Shown here in pieces: positions 11,251 through 22,937 of a DNA stretch of 64,000 bases. The position numbers and the translations under genes were made by a program. Below the pieces are notes generated by a model. That model saw only the letters and a list, made by a program, of their open reading frames with translations. It made no database searches and had not been told where the DNA came from. Position 1 is the stretch's first letter. Every line of letters begins with the position of its first letter. Source of the stretch: Elymus sibiricus (lineage: Eukaryota; Streptophyta; Magnoliopsida; Poales; Poaceae); NCBI GenBank assembly GCA_039707655.1, contig CM077665.1, forward strand, positions 290,846,205 through 290,910,204, written 5' to 3'.

Positions 11251-12026
11251 TGTAACAGCACAAGTGCAATCCATGCCTTCTTTGTAATATTCCATGTATG
11301 TACCTTCCATGTTTTGCCCTCATGTGGTTTGGTTTAATAAAAGTTTGCTTCATGACTTCATTTTGCATCATGGCATCATATCATCATCTCATAATTGCAT
11401 CATGCCTTGCTATGATAGGTTGTGAGTGTGTGATGTGGAGTTTGTGTGCTTGCAAGCAAGGGATTTTTCTTGTGTGGAACCTCTCTTCAATTCCATTAAA
11501 ACTATGTCTCAAACTCTTCTTATTCGAATGCTAGATAGTGGTATTTTTTGCTTGCCCTAATCCACTCATATAAATGTTGCAAACCTGCCTAATATTCTGT
11601 AGGGTATTTCAAAATTATACTTAGCCTTGTGCTGCTCTCCATCATTTTATTTCTATTTTTGCAAACAACATCCATAGTAATTTATAGGTGGTTTATTTAT
11701 TTCCTTTAAAAAAGCCCAAACCAATTTTGTTAATTAGTGCATAATTCGGTGAGTTCAAATATATTTTTGTTCCATTCAAAAACCTCCCTCTCTTTTCTCT
11801 GTGGCTTTTGCAAGTGGCTGTTGTAAAAATAAAGGAAAAAGGATTTCCAGGGAGAGAGAAGGCTCACCTGGGCCTCCTCCTTCCTCGCGGCCCAGCAACA
11901 GCTAGTGCAGCGCAGCCCAGCTGGCCTTCCCCGCGCGCGTTCGTCTTCCTCCTGTACGGCTGTACATCCAGAGGAGCCACATCGGCATGCCTGATGATTT
12001 GACGGCCGTCCGGCGCCCATAGCCTC

Positions 12027-12034
12027 TATATATG
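12027..12034 (+). promoter_or_regulatory. TATA box of element A
   Basis: TATATATG lies upstream of a pyrimidine-rich leader (12050-12101). The leader ends CCGTCAG|GTAAGG, a good 5' splice site at 12102. D and E have TATTTAAA/G boxes before similar leaders, so this is probably the LTR promoter. Confidence 0.6.
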
Positions 12035-12893
12035 ATGTCCCCGGTGCCCTAGGGTTTCCCCTCGACCCATTCTGTCCCTCTCCTTCCCTCTCCACCGTCA
12101 GGTAAGGTTAGCCACACCACGTCTATGCCCTGCTCTCCATGCTCCGACCGAGCTCGAGCTCGTGCTCGGGGTAGCCCCTCTGCATCGTCTTCTTCCTCCC
12201 CGATGGCGTGGATCGATGCCCCGGAGTCACTGCCATCTTCTCCATCTACGTACGCAACGCCAGCAACTCCGGAGCTCCCTCACCGTCGCCGTTTTCTTCG
12301 TTGTGTTCGGATCTGAGGTGCACCGGCCTTCTGTCGACCGTGGCGTCATCTCCATCGCCCCTCCGGCCATAGCTTCATGTCCTAGGTGAGCTAGGTACAT
12401 CCCTCTTCCACCCTGTTCCTATTCATGGCTAGACGATCTGCGTAGGAGACAATAGGACCGTGTCAACTTCGCCCTCTCCATGCTCTGTCTATAGATAAAG
12501 TGTATACATACTATTATTTTTTGCTTCCCATGCGACATGTCGTTGTCCCTCGCGCGTATGCCGTTCGTGTGCAGCCCCACATGCATCTGCAGCTGCTCCA
12601 CGCCTCCCGCATCGCATGTTTGCTCATCGTCGAGTCGGGTCGCCGTGGCCGAGCCAAGCTCCTGCTCGAGCTCGAGCGCCACTCCACTCGCTACGCAGCC
12701 GCTTCCTACCTCCGGGAATGGGACCCCCCTTGGAATCCGTAGCCCCGCCGTAGTTCCTTTTGCCCCGGTGGTCGCCGAAGGACTCACCGGCGTTGTCGCA
12801 TCTCTTCCCTATTTTAGAGAGGAAGGAGAACCAGCCTCCGCTGGGGGCTAGCTCAAAAAAGCCCGAGCCCCTTCAGGTTCCAAGACCCCCACC

Positions 12894-12966
12894 AAGCCCA
12901 GTGGCAACTTGTCTTGGTCTCCACCTGGGAGACCCAGGTTCAAATCCCCGTGGCCCCACCTTTTGT
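12894..12966 (+). other. tRNA-like pol III promoter boxes, copy 1
   Basis: AAGCCCAGTGG (12894-12904) resembles an A box and GGTTCAAATCC (12937-12947) a B box, 43 bases apart. A run of four T follows within about 15 bases. The flanks do not form a tRNA acceptor stem, so this is tRNA-derived or tRNA-like, not a tRNA gene. Confidence 0.5.
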
Positions 12967-13052
12967 TTGTTGCGTTTTTGTTTTGATTTTAGTCCTACAC
13001 ATGCAGTGCATACAAGTCCCGCGGGGCCTTGCTTTTGTTCAAACCCACAATG

Positions 13053-13122
13053 TAGCGCAGTGGTCAACACATTAGTTTGCATCCTTGAGGTCCTGGGTTC
13101 AATCCCAGCCACCCTCCTTTTT
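13053..13122 (+). other. tRNA-like pol III promoter boxes, copy 2
   Basis: TAGCGCAGTGG (13053-13063) fits the A-box consensus and GGTTCAATCCC (13096-13106) the B box, again 43 bases apart. A T-run follows at about 13118. No acceptor stem can be formed. It lies 159 bases after copy 1 and may be its duplicate. Confidence 0.55.
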
Positions 13123-13267
13123 CTTTTCTTTTGTTTTTCTCTGTTTTAGGCCATTTTCTACATATGCCAAATCTGGCATGTCTTATGTTTTCTACATATG
13201 CCAAATCTGGCATATCCCATGTTATAAGCTTTGGCATGTTTTTCTTGCTTTTGTATGTGGCATTTTT

Positions 13268-13779
13268 CACAATAGCAACATAGGCTTATGATATATGAAT
13301 TTGGGGTAGAAAAATCCAATGAACCTATTTGTGGCATTAGTTTTGTAATTTGGGCAAGTTTGTGTAAATGTTATTTTGTGACAATATGTCATTTTGGTAT
13401 TTTTGCATGATTTAATGTTTGCACTATTTGTTAAATTTGTCAACATGAAAATTGCTCCTTGTCATGTGTACTAGCCCCAGGTATTTTTGCATGCCATAAT
13501 AAACCATGTTTGAGTGTGGAATTTCACAACAGCAACATAGGCTTATGATATATGAATTTGGGGTAGAAAAATCCAGTGAACCTATTTGTGGCATTAGTTT
13601 TGTCATTTGGGCAAGTTTGTGTAAATGTTATTTTGTGACAATATGTCATTTTGTTATTTTTGCATGATTTAATGCTTGCACTATTTGCTAAACTTGTCAA
13701 CATGAAAATTGCTCCTTGTCATGTGTACTAGCCCCTGGTATTTTTGCATGCCATAATAAACCATGTTTGAATGTGGAAT
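13268..13779. repeat. 256-bp tandem duplication in element A
   Basis: The block from CACAATAGCAACATAGGC at 13268 is repeated from 13524 with only scattered substitutions. Exactly two units are present. It is non-coding and AT-rich. Confidence 0.9.
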
Positions 13780-14933
13780 TTTGCTGCCAACATGTTACAA
13801 AATAATGCTGTTTCACATGCTCAAATATTTCTAAGTGTTGTATCTGATTATTTTGTTGCTATGTTATCTTGATGATTCCCATGCATGTGTAGCTCCTTTG
13901 GGGTTGGCACAATGTAATGAATTGTTGAGCATGTTGTCCTCTGTTAGCTTGTACCAATTTCTTGCAAGTAGAGATATTGCATCTTGGTTAAATTTGCTGT
14001 CAAACATGACATTCTGTTAAAAATGCCCTGCTTGCCACTTGTTATTTTTTCCGAAGTCTGGGAGGCTGTTAAGTTCAATATGCCATGTTGGGAGGATGAT
14101 AGCCAGTGATCTGTGCATATTTTGATGTTGTCATAATGTAGTTAATTGAAGTGCATGTTGTCCTCTATAACCCTGTTAAATTTCATGCCATGAAAGTCTT
14201 TGTAACATGTGTATTTGTTGCTGTCAAAATGCCATCCTGTTAACTCAGATTATGTAAAACTGGAATTTTCACTAAGTCCCTAAATGCTGTTTCAACATGC
14301 CATCTTGTGAGCTAAATTGCTATTGATCCTTGCTGCAATTCATGTTGCTGTAGTTAGATGAATTGTTAAGAATCTTGTGTACTTCAGGTCCATGCCCTTG
14401 TTGTGCTTTGTAGCTTGCTGTATCTCTCATTGCGTGTGTTGCAAAATAGCATGTTGTTGTTTGTTGACAGATTGCTTGTGTTGTTTGTTTTGTGACTTGT
14501 GAGAGCTCTACCCAATGGTTTTGCATGATCTTTGGGTCTATCTCCACTAGATTTTCATTTCCAATCCAGAGGCATCCTTGGAATACCAAGGGATTGCCCA
14601 TGGCCTTCCTTATCTTTGTTTTGTCTCTGTTACCGCTAGAACCTTGTCGTGAGTGTTCCGAGAGTTCCGTTACTCCGTTTGCTACGTTCTTCATATGCAT
14701 TTGCATCGTTTTCTGATGAAGCATTCATTTTTGCCATGTTCATGCATATCCAAACAACTATTCTTGCTGTTCTGTCCATAATACTAAATCCACTAAAAGT
14801 TGCATATGGTTACTTCATTTTAATATGACTAGAGTAGGTTGCCATGTTAAATGCATCAAATTGGACATGCATCATCCTTGATCGAGCATCATTCCTTGCT
14901 TGTGTGTTTATTGCTACTATTTCTTTTGGGTAG

Positions 14934-16412
14934 CATCGGGTGTCGAGAACGAGTATGAGGAACCAGTCGAGCACGTGTCTGAAGAGCAAGAGTTCTATCC
15001 CCCTGAAGACCCTACAGGCAAGATGATTGTTACCCGGATCTCGATACTATTTTTGCCATGCTAGATGTCTCGCTTCTAACGTTATGTTACGTTACCTACC
15101 ACTTAAATTGTCAGCCTCCCAAATTGCCATGAAAGCCTCTAAACCCTCCACTTCCTAGCAAACATTGATTGGCTAAGTTACCGCTGCTCAACCATTTTCT
15201 TATAGCATTGCTAGTTGCAGGTGCAGGTTGTTACCATGTGATAACATGGATATCTGGAGATATCACCTTATTTACTTCTATTTAATTTAATGCACATATA
15301 TACTTAGCAACGGTGGAAGGCTTAGCCTTTTGCTCGGTGTTTTGTTCCACTTTTGCCGCCCTAGTTACTTGTTACCGGTGTTATGTTCAATATTGACCGC
15401 TCCTAACATGCTCAGGGTTGTTATGGGGACCCCCTTGACTTTCGTTTAGGGATAAAGCTTGTCTGGCAAGACCCAACATTGGTACTACATTTGCTAAACA
15501 ACCTAATTAAAATGCATAGGGCTTAGCTACCCCATGGATAATTAATCAACCCCTGGGCCAGTGCTCCTCATGAGTGTTGGTCCAAACTAGAGCCGTATGA
15601 GGGGCCAACCCGGGGCAACTCGGGAGATTTCTATCAGGCCACTGTACGCTGTGCTCATCCGGTTGTGTCCCGAGAAGGAGATACGTGGCTCCTATCGTGT
15701 TCATCGACACGTCGGGCGGTCTTGCTGGACTTGTTTTACCTTTCTCGACTGTCTTGTGCAAGGGATTCCAAGGATACTTCGGGCAATCTCGAGGTTGAGG
15801 TATTCCAACGGATTCCCGAGGATACCACGAGCTATCTCGTGGTTGAGGTTATCCATGCAGCGTGTGGTTAGTTTGTGATGGATGAGTTGGAGCACTCCTG
15901 CAGGGTTAAATCTTTTCGAGAAGCCGTGCCCGTGGTTATGTGGCAACTTGTAAATTTGTTTAACACCCGGTTATAGTAAACTTGAAGTAAACTCAAATAA
16001 AATACACCAACCGTGTGCGTAACCGTGACTGTGTCTGCTCATGAGGATGAACCGAGAGAGAACACGGTGGGGTTATGTTTGACGTAAGTAGGTGTTCAGG
16101 ATCTCTTAGTGATCATTCTAGTTCATGCCCGTTATGCGTAGGCCACCATACTTATTCTTACTCTCGTAAGTTAGCCACTCAAATAAATGCTTAGTGCTTG
16201 CTGCAGCCTCATCACTTAACCATTCCTCACCCATTGGCTTACATAGTCTCGGTACCCGGGTTAATGAGATTGCTGAGTCCCCGTGGCTCACAGATTACTA
16301 CAACAATACAGGTACATGTACCGACGAGTTCGTGCCAGATGACGTTTCCCAGCTCCTGTGGGAGTTCGACGAGGAGCGTGGGCAGATGTACGTGACGTAC
16401 CCAGACGAGTAG
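14934..16412 (+). other. candidate pair of terminal coding exons inside element A
   Basis: A pyrimidine-rich tract ending TAG precedes an open exon at 14934-15017 with an acidic reading (EEQEFYPPEDPT). It ends ACAG|GCAAGA, a possible GC-type 5' splice site. A second open exon at 16312-16412 follows CAATACAG and reads into LLWEFDEERGQMYVTYPDE and a TAG stop. The first exon ends in phase 1 and the second begins in the matching phase, so the junction codes Gly and the frame stays open. The intron would be 1,294 bases. C and D carry related DNA, but their frames are broken. I do not recognise the protein, and upstream exons are not identified. Confidence 0.3.
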
Positions 16413-16690
16413 GGAGCTATTTGGTCATATTCCTGGGCGTAGCAAGACAGATTTCATTGCTTTTGTCGTTTATCTTTGTCCATAGTCGGACTCTGTCTTA
16501 TGGATGACTGTATGAATGATTGTGTGGAATTGTAATTTAGCTTGTGGCGAGTGTAAGCCAACTCATATACTCATCTCCTCTTTATATGTATTGCAATGAT
16601 TTCTGTACTTGCGAAACGACTAGACACGCTTCTATCCCTGTCGAGGCCCTCGCGCCTTAATAGGGATAGGACCGCATCTGGGACGTTACA

Positions 16691-17288
16691 AGCTTCCCCG
16701 AGCCGCTCCATGGTGCCCTGCAACAAGCAGCTGCGCACCGACAACCATGTACCCGCCGCCTTGAGACTCGCCTGCATCCCCCTCGCCCCTCCTCGTGCCT
16801 CGTTCCGGCTTCGTCCACGACGCTGACGACCAAGACCTTCATCAACGCTGCCTTGCCTTGTCATTACAGGAGCAGCCTCTCGCCGCCCTCACCGCCTTCA
16901 CGTGCAGCAGCCCCACCGGCCATCTCTTCGGCCCCACCTTCACAAACCATTGTCGTCCGCCTCTGCTCGTGGCAGAGCTCCTTCTGCATGCTCGTGCACC
17001 GTCCCCTGCCGCCGTTGCTTGTTTTCCGCTGCGTTCGGCCCCACCTTCATCCGTGGATGAAGCTCACCGCGTTGTTTTGCCTCGGTCCCCGTCCATGCCC
17101 TTTGGCCTCTATTGCTAGCCGTCGGGAAGACCCCTGCATCTCCTCGCGCGGCTCGCTGCTGTGCTACACCTCCGTAATGCATCGCCTATGCCTCCGGAGG
17201 CTGTTGACCAAGCTCACAAACTGTCCACCCTTTGCTCCCGAGGCCTCCACTGGCCGCTGTTCACCACACCCACCACCCACCACCCACC
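16691..17288 (+). other. C segment between A and B: GC-rich leader
   Basis: This segment continues C after A. It is CT- and CG-rich and has many overlapping open frames in every register, as expected from composition. It ends with CCACC (17284-17288), the left copy of the target duplication of B. I see no gene. Confidence 0.6.
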
Positions 17289-17773
17289 TGTCGGTGTCAA
17301 AACCGGCAGATCTCGGGTAGGGGGTCCCGAGCTGTGGATCTTGGAGCGATTGGGAACAGGGAACATAGACACGGTGTTTATCCAGGTTCGGGCCCTCTCG
17401 AGGAGGTAAAACCCTACGTCCTGCTTTGATTGTATTGATGAGTGTATGGCGATTACAGAGTCGATCTACCACGAGATTAGATGAACTAGACCCTAGATGA
17501 GTCGGAGTAATGGTTCTTAATCTGCTCTATGAACTAAAAACCCTCTGGTTTATATAGACACCAGGGATATCTAGGGTTGCACAATGTCCGTTACATTGAA
17601 GAAGGAATATGCCAAATCCATCCTCGTGTTCTTGAAGTACACGCCATGACTTAGGAAGTTCGCATCTTAGACACGGCGTCATCACAGTCTTCGATCCTTG
17701 ACAAAGCGGCCCACTGCCCGGCCCATAGAGAGAGGCCGACAGCCCAAGGACCTCTTAATCCCGGACTCCCTCA
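17289..17773 (-). repeat. B 3' LTR
   Basis: On the minus strand it begins TGAGGGAGTCCGGGATTAAG and ends TTGACACCGACA. A TATATA core lies at 17551-17556. It carries the CAGGACGTAGGG...CGAACCTGG block near its 3' end. Confidence 0.92.
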
Positions 17774-18221
17774 GTAGCCCCCGAACTGGTCTCCAACGCC
17801 GTCGTCCTGATTCCCAGCAGCCCCTTGCATTCATGGTCTTTGGCTTGCGGGGCGAGTTCCACTCCTTATTTATATTCAGCCGATGATAGTTCGGCCTCCG
17901 AAGACTTCCCCGTCTCCGAGCAATATAGGTGACTTAGCTTCGAAGGCCAACCATTCGAGTATGAACAGTTCTTCTTTCTGACAACCTTTTGGCAAAAGGT
18001 CGTCGTTGTTCATGACTACTGACCAGTTATAGAAAACTCGATCCGCGGTTCGAGGCAGTCTTTATTTTTCATTGGCACGTTCCATCAATATGGAGATCGT
18101 GCCCCGCCTTTCAAGGGATATGGTTTATGATTTGGTTTATTCCACGCGCACATAACTGCACAATTTATCGGGAAGCGGCGAGGTCCGCGGCGTAACCAAG
18201 GGGCTCTTGGTATTACAACGG

Positions 18222-18231
18222 CTATAAAAAG
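18222..18231 (+). promoter_or_regulatory. TATA box of the antisense gene in B
   Basis: CTATAAAAAG lies about 130 bases before the ATG at 18361, on the strand opposite to gag. The equivalent gene in G also has a TATA box, which supports a separate antisense transcription unit. Confidence 0.7.
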
Positions 18232-18360
18232 GAAGCGGCCACCGTAGCCTCCGCACGCTTCTCAGATCTCACATTGCCATCGCCTTCCCTAATCTTCCGG
18301 GCTCCAAGCTCCCAAACTCCATTCTCCCCCAATCTCCTCACACCCCTCTCCAATCCGGCC

Positions 18361-21300
18361 ATGGCCGGCGTGGGCTCTAAGGGCAAGTGGGAGGCCTCGT
18401 GTGTCACTAACAATGACATTTTGGAGTTGAAGCACGCCGGCTATTTGTCGGCGGATATTGTTCATCGCGCGCCGGAGAAGGGCCAGGTCATCCCCACGCC
18501 TAAAGAAGGCGAGAGGGTGTTGTTCATTCCTCACTTCCTCTGAGGCCTCGGCTTCCCCCTCCATCCCTTCGTGAGGGGTTTGATGTTTTACTACGGGTTG
18601 GATTTCCATCACCTCCCCCCAAACTCTTTTATGCACATTTCTTCTTTCATCACTGCCTGCGAGGCCTTTCTACGGGTCCAACCCCACTTCGACCTGTGGT
18701 TGAAAGTGTTCAATGTTAAGCCGATGGTAGTTAGCGGCGAACAGACAGACTGTGGGGGTGTAATGATCAGCAAGCTTCCCCTGGTTCAATGGGCGGACGG
18801 TTCTTTCATAGATATCGTCAAGGTCTAGCAGCGGGAGTGGTTCTATATTACCGAACCGCGCGACGAGGGGAGGGCAGCACCCCCCGGATTTAGATCCGGA
18901 CCCCCACCAGACTAGCGTCATGGATGAAGAAAGGGCTCGATTGGGGGGATGCTGCGGAGGTGAAGACGCTGCAAAGGTGCATCTCCATCCCGGTGAAGAA
19001 GAAAGATCGAGCTACCCAACGTAGTTCAGGTCATGCTACGCCGCTGTCTCCTCCCTTGTCAATATCGGGCTGCCCCTATGTGGGCCTATAGTTTGGATGA
19101 CCCGGTCACTGTGCAACACTTCATCCGCATTACCCACGACAAGCTGTGGAAGGTGTTGTTCAAGCCGCGAAAGAGTTGGCCAGCCGAAGAGGAGGACATC
19201 GGCATCGACGCCACGAACCCTCTCGGAGAGGTAAGCTTTCATTATTTGTATTCTGAATTTTTCCTTTCGATAAGGTCCTTATCCCTTTTCCCTCGTATTT
19301 GCAGGTCTGGCTGGAGAAATCTCAGCGGATCAACTGCCCGGCACCACTGCCCGGGGGCCCCAGGACGGCGTTACTAACGGCCATGCTGGTCAAAAAGCCG
19401 TATGCAGTGCCGAAGAAGAAAGAAGAGAAGAAAGAAAAGAAGAAGGAGGCCCAGGGAAGTCTCCGTTCAAAAGGATCTCCGGACACTATCTCCGAGGACA
19501 CGCACACTCCCTCTACTCTCGAAGGAGAGCCGGAAGAGGGCAGGGAGGAGAGTGACTCCTGCCACACAAAAAAGAGGGCGGCATCCGAAGACACAAAGGG
19601 TGATCTAGCTCACACAGCCCCAAAAAGACAATGCAGGGCCAAGGTGGCCCTATTTGATGACGTTCCGGACTCCAATGAGGAGTCCGAGAACTTTGAAAGG
19701 GTTCCTCGAAGGACCGCTAGAGTCAAGCCCCAGGGGAAAAGGTATGAATCCGAAGATTATAGTGTCTTTCCACTTTGAAGTTTTTGTTATGAGCTGTACA
19801 TATGCTTTTCCCATTGCAATCCACCGCGCGATCTCCCCACCGACCAAGCTTTGGAAGGGGACTCTCCGCCAGCCGAACTGGCAGAGAATGGGACCGCATC
19901 CCATAACTCCCTTCCCCCGACCGTCGAGGAGGTGGTGTCCCGAAAGACACTCCCTGAGCCGGATACGAGGGGCGAGGGTGATGTTATCATGGCCGAGGTT
20001 GACACCTCGGTCACCGAAGAACAGGAGGGTGAATCTCTCCTGGCAAGCAAAGAGGGAGAGCCCGGTCAACCCGAGCTTTCTCCGAAGCCAATTCCGGAGG
20101 CCTCCAAGCCTCCGGAGTCGTCTACTCTAGTTTCTCCCAGGGGAGAAACCGCAATGCCGCACCCAGAGCCGTTTGTAACAGAGCGGACTCAAACCGGGTG
20201 GATGGCCCTGATGGAGGAGGGTTTAAATGACTCCTGCATCGCCGAAGAGCATTGCACCCTTCTGGGTGCGGTTTTGCAAGGCATTCAATCCATTGACAGT
20301 GGATTGAAGGAAGCTTTCAGCGGCCTCTTGACGGGCTTCAAGGTGAGTGATGTAATGTTCTTTTATGAAGACCATTTACTTGGTGTGATCTTTATATATG
20401 GAAGCCCCTGAGCCCTGATTGAGTTAGGAAAACTCGAGCGGGGATCAAAACATAGTGCAAAAAAAAAACACTTAACAATAGTAAAATTGAGCCGTAGCCC
20501 CCGAGTCTTTGGCCGGATTGAAGTAAAATCCAGGCAGAGGGTCAAAAATCTGATAACCTAGGAGTCTGAAGCTCATAAATTTTTATGTAGGCCTCGTCCT
20601 CGGCTGCGGCCGCCAACGCTATGGAGCTTGTTGAAATGAATTAGAAGCTCAAGAGCTCCGATGAAGAGCTCGACCGCCTCAACAAGCGATTTGACGAAGC
20701 GCAAGGTAAATCCGAGCTAGATTGTCTTAACATCTTGATTTTCCTCAGTATATGAAGTATTCAGATTGTTATCCCTAAGCGCGGGATGCCTGTTATGACT
20801 GCAGCTGTCACCGTGGAGGTCGAGAGCCTCAAGGCCGAGCTGCAGAGGCGAGGCAAGAGGCCTAAGAGCAGAAGAAGGCGGCCGAACGAGCGACCGCCGA
20901 CCTGACGTCGGCAAGGATGACCAGGGAGAAGCACGAGGCTAAGGTGGCCGAGGTGCAACAGGAGCTCAAGGATGCCGTCACTAAATGTGAGGCCCTTGAG
21001 CTAAAAAATAAAGAGCAAGCCTCCGAGCTAACCTCGGTTAAGTTGGCTGCTCAAGAAGCGCGAATGGAGGTGCAGAGTTGCCAGAAGGAGCTCCGCGAGG
21101 TTCAGCTCATTACAGGTGGTAAGCCATACTTACTGCAATGTCCTTTTGGTGGCAACAACTTCGTGTTGCTTACTCGTCTGTGGCGTTCTGCGGGCGCTTT
21201 CACGGATCTGCTGAAGAGTGTGGCGGATGCGGCTTGACATTATGCCATCCGGGACGGGGATGTCGCGCAACTGCTGTTCTGGAAGCAATTTCAGGCCCCG

Positions 21301-21678
21301 CAGCATCCTTCCCTCCCGGCTGACCAAATGAAGCAACTGATGGAGCTGCACCGGATGGCGGAGCAGGCCATGAAAGACCTCTTAATCAGTCTATGGCCCA
21401 CGGAGCCACTACCGAGTAGCTACTTCGGCCTGGTGCAGAGGCTCTGCGAGGCCGCGCCCCGGGTCGACGTCCTGAAGTGCTCTGTCTGCATCGAAGGAGC
21501 TCGGATGGCGTTTGCAAAGACCATGATTCACTGGACGAGGATTAACCCAACAGAGATGACCACCGGGCCCCCGCTTCATGGAAAGGAGCACAGGCACCCC
21601 GAGCAATATTTCCCCATTGTCATGGTTGGTGCTCGGGCGATAGAGGCCCAGTGTTCCAAGGATGTAATTTTTGAGTGA
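18361..21678 (+). pseudogene. antisense multi-exon gene of B (putative gypsy-type transposon protein)
   Basis: The ATG at 18361 is in strong context (GCCATGG). Exon 1 (to 19230) encodes a region like the 'putative gypsy type transposon' family (PF04195, from memory): HPFVRGLMFYYGLDFH, then REWFYITEPRD after a stop. Introns by inspection: 19231-19304 (GT-AG, phase 0); 19742-19819 (phase fits, but the acceptor AG is now AA); 20343-20590; 20706-20803. Later exons are coiled-coil, then a conserved end with YFGLVQRLCEAAPRVD and ARAIEAQCSKDVIFE before TGA at 21676. Lesions are stops at 18541, 18826, 20642 and 21235, and a frameshift near 20860. It is antisense to gag-protease, near the 3' LTR. Its function is unknown. 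Confidence 0.8.
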
Positions 21679-22937
21679 TAGTATTATCCTGTATCCAATA
21701 ACAGTTAGACTTTTGTGAATTATAATGCGGGTGCTTTGCTCGGTCTATCCTGCTTAGCTTTGTTTATTTTGACTCCTGTATGGCCGTCTTATTCTGAAAG
21801 TTGCCAGTCTTCAGCTTTAGCCCCCATGTAGATGATACACGGGGTGTTTCGACCTTCGCACTTTAACCCTTAGCCGACATCTTGGTGCCCGTAGGCGGTA
21901 GTGCACAAGGAAAACGAGGCAACCGGACTATGTGGCCTTAGTGCTTTCACTTAGCCGTAGGAGCTTGACTGCGGAGGCTAGTGACTAGCCCCCAATGTTT
22001 GTGGTGTTCGGCAGTGCCGAGGTTAGTATCATAACCACTTGGTTTGTGTGAATACAAACCCCTCATGTGACACGGGATAACCTCCAACAATTTTTAGTTT
22101 GACACTTGTCATCGCATCGTAGACCGGTCCTCACTTATTATGACAGTCTGACAGTCAGTTTTTGGCTTTCTCCACTGAGGTACTTAACCGGACGAGCTGG
22201 AAGTACAATCACAGTGGTTCTCCCTTTACCCTCCTAGCCGAACGTGCGGAACGTAAGAGGGCAAACACAGGAGCCGGGCAACCCAACTATTGACCCAAGA
22301 CTGGACCGATGCATATAACACAATATCCGAGACTTCCGGGCACATAAAAAAGGTGCCGGGATGATGCTTTGGGGTGACTGCGATGGCCAAGCCCCCGGTA
22401 TATTAACCGGGTGCATCTAAAATTTGTACCGAACAAGGTTGGTTCGGCATCGAAGAGCGGAGAGGGGAAAACAGACTACCCAACACAAATGATCGCGGTA
22501 AGACTGGCGAAATTGGATTTATCTTTCCAATTCACTCGTGACGTCGAACCATACAATCCGCACTACCAAAACAATTGTTATGGATAAAATAAACTTTTTA
22601 TAGAGGAAAGGTTGATACCGGTTTTTTTTATGAGTGGTTTTACATCCCTACTGCACCCTGCCGCACGTCTACGCCTTTGCTCTGGATCTCCTTGAGACGA
22701 GGTGGTAATCGGCGAGCGGACCTTTGGTCTTGAGAGGTCGCTGTTGCATGTTAGATTGATGCTTGGTCGGTCCGTAGTGGTACCTGTTTGTCGCCCGAAG
22801 ATGAATTCGACCATAGCTCGATCTAGCCGAACACCTGGCGAGCCCCCACAGCTGCCCATGGTATTTTGAGCTCAAGATTATGCCTTCGGGGTACGTACCT
22901 TATGGCCAGTAGGGCCTTGCTGTGGGGGGGCATGTTC
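21679..22937. other. B non-coding region between antisense gene and protease
   Basis: No open frame of note. The block at about 22140-22300 is clearly homologous, in reverse complement, to 51530-51690 of F (TTGCCCGGCTCCTGTG, then TTCGGCTA and GGGTAAAGGGAGAACCACTG). PPT-like TAGCCCCC occurs at 21818 and 21986. The pol genes expected here are missing. Confidence 0.65.

Larger units (their letters stand above)
11251..16690 (+). mobile_element. element A: 5.4-kb giant solo-LTR-like element
   Basis: It starts TGTAACAGCAC and ends GGGACGTTACA, and is flanked by a perfect AGCTT duplication (11246-11250 and 16691-16695), so both ends are exact. It has no internal repeat of its own ends, no primer site and no pol. 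The simplest reading is a single very long LTR left after recombination between two LTRs. Inside, in order, are a TATA box and leader, a GC-rich segment, two tRNA-like boxes, a 256-bp duplication, and a terminal region shared with C and D. The stretch 13780-14930 is AT-rich with nothing recognised. Confidence 0.82.

Noticed and set aside
13046..13120. Possible tRNA gene
   Set aside because: A and B boxes are present but no acceptor-stem pairing can be formed; at most a tRNA-derived segment.
15597..15878. 93-codon frame with a counterpart of 92 codons in D (38516-38238)
   Set aside because: The similarity is explained by nucleotide homology of the two elements; it contains an internal repeat, and the same region in C is deleted. 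No evidence of selection.
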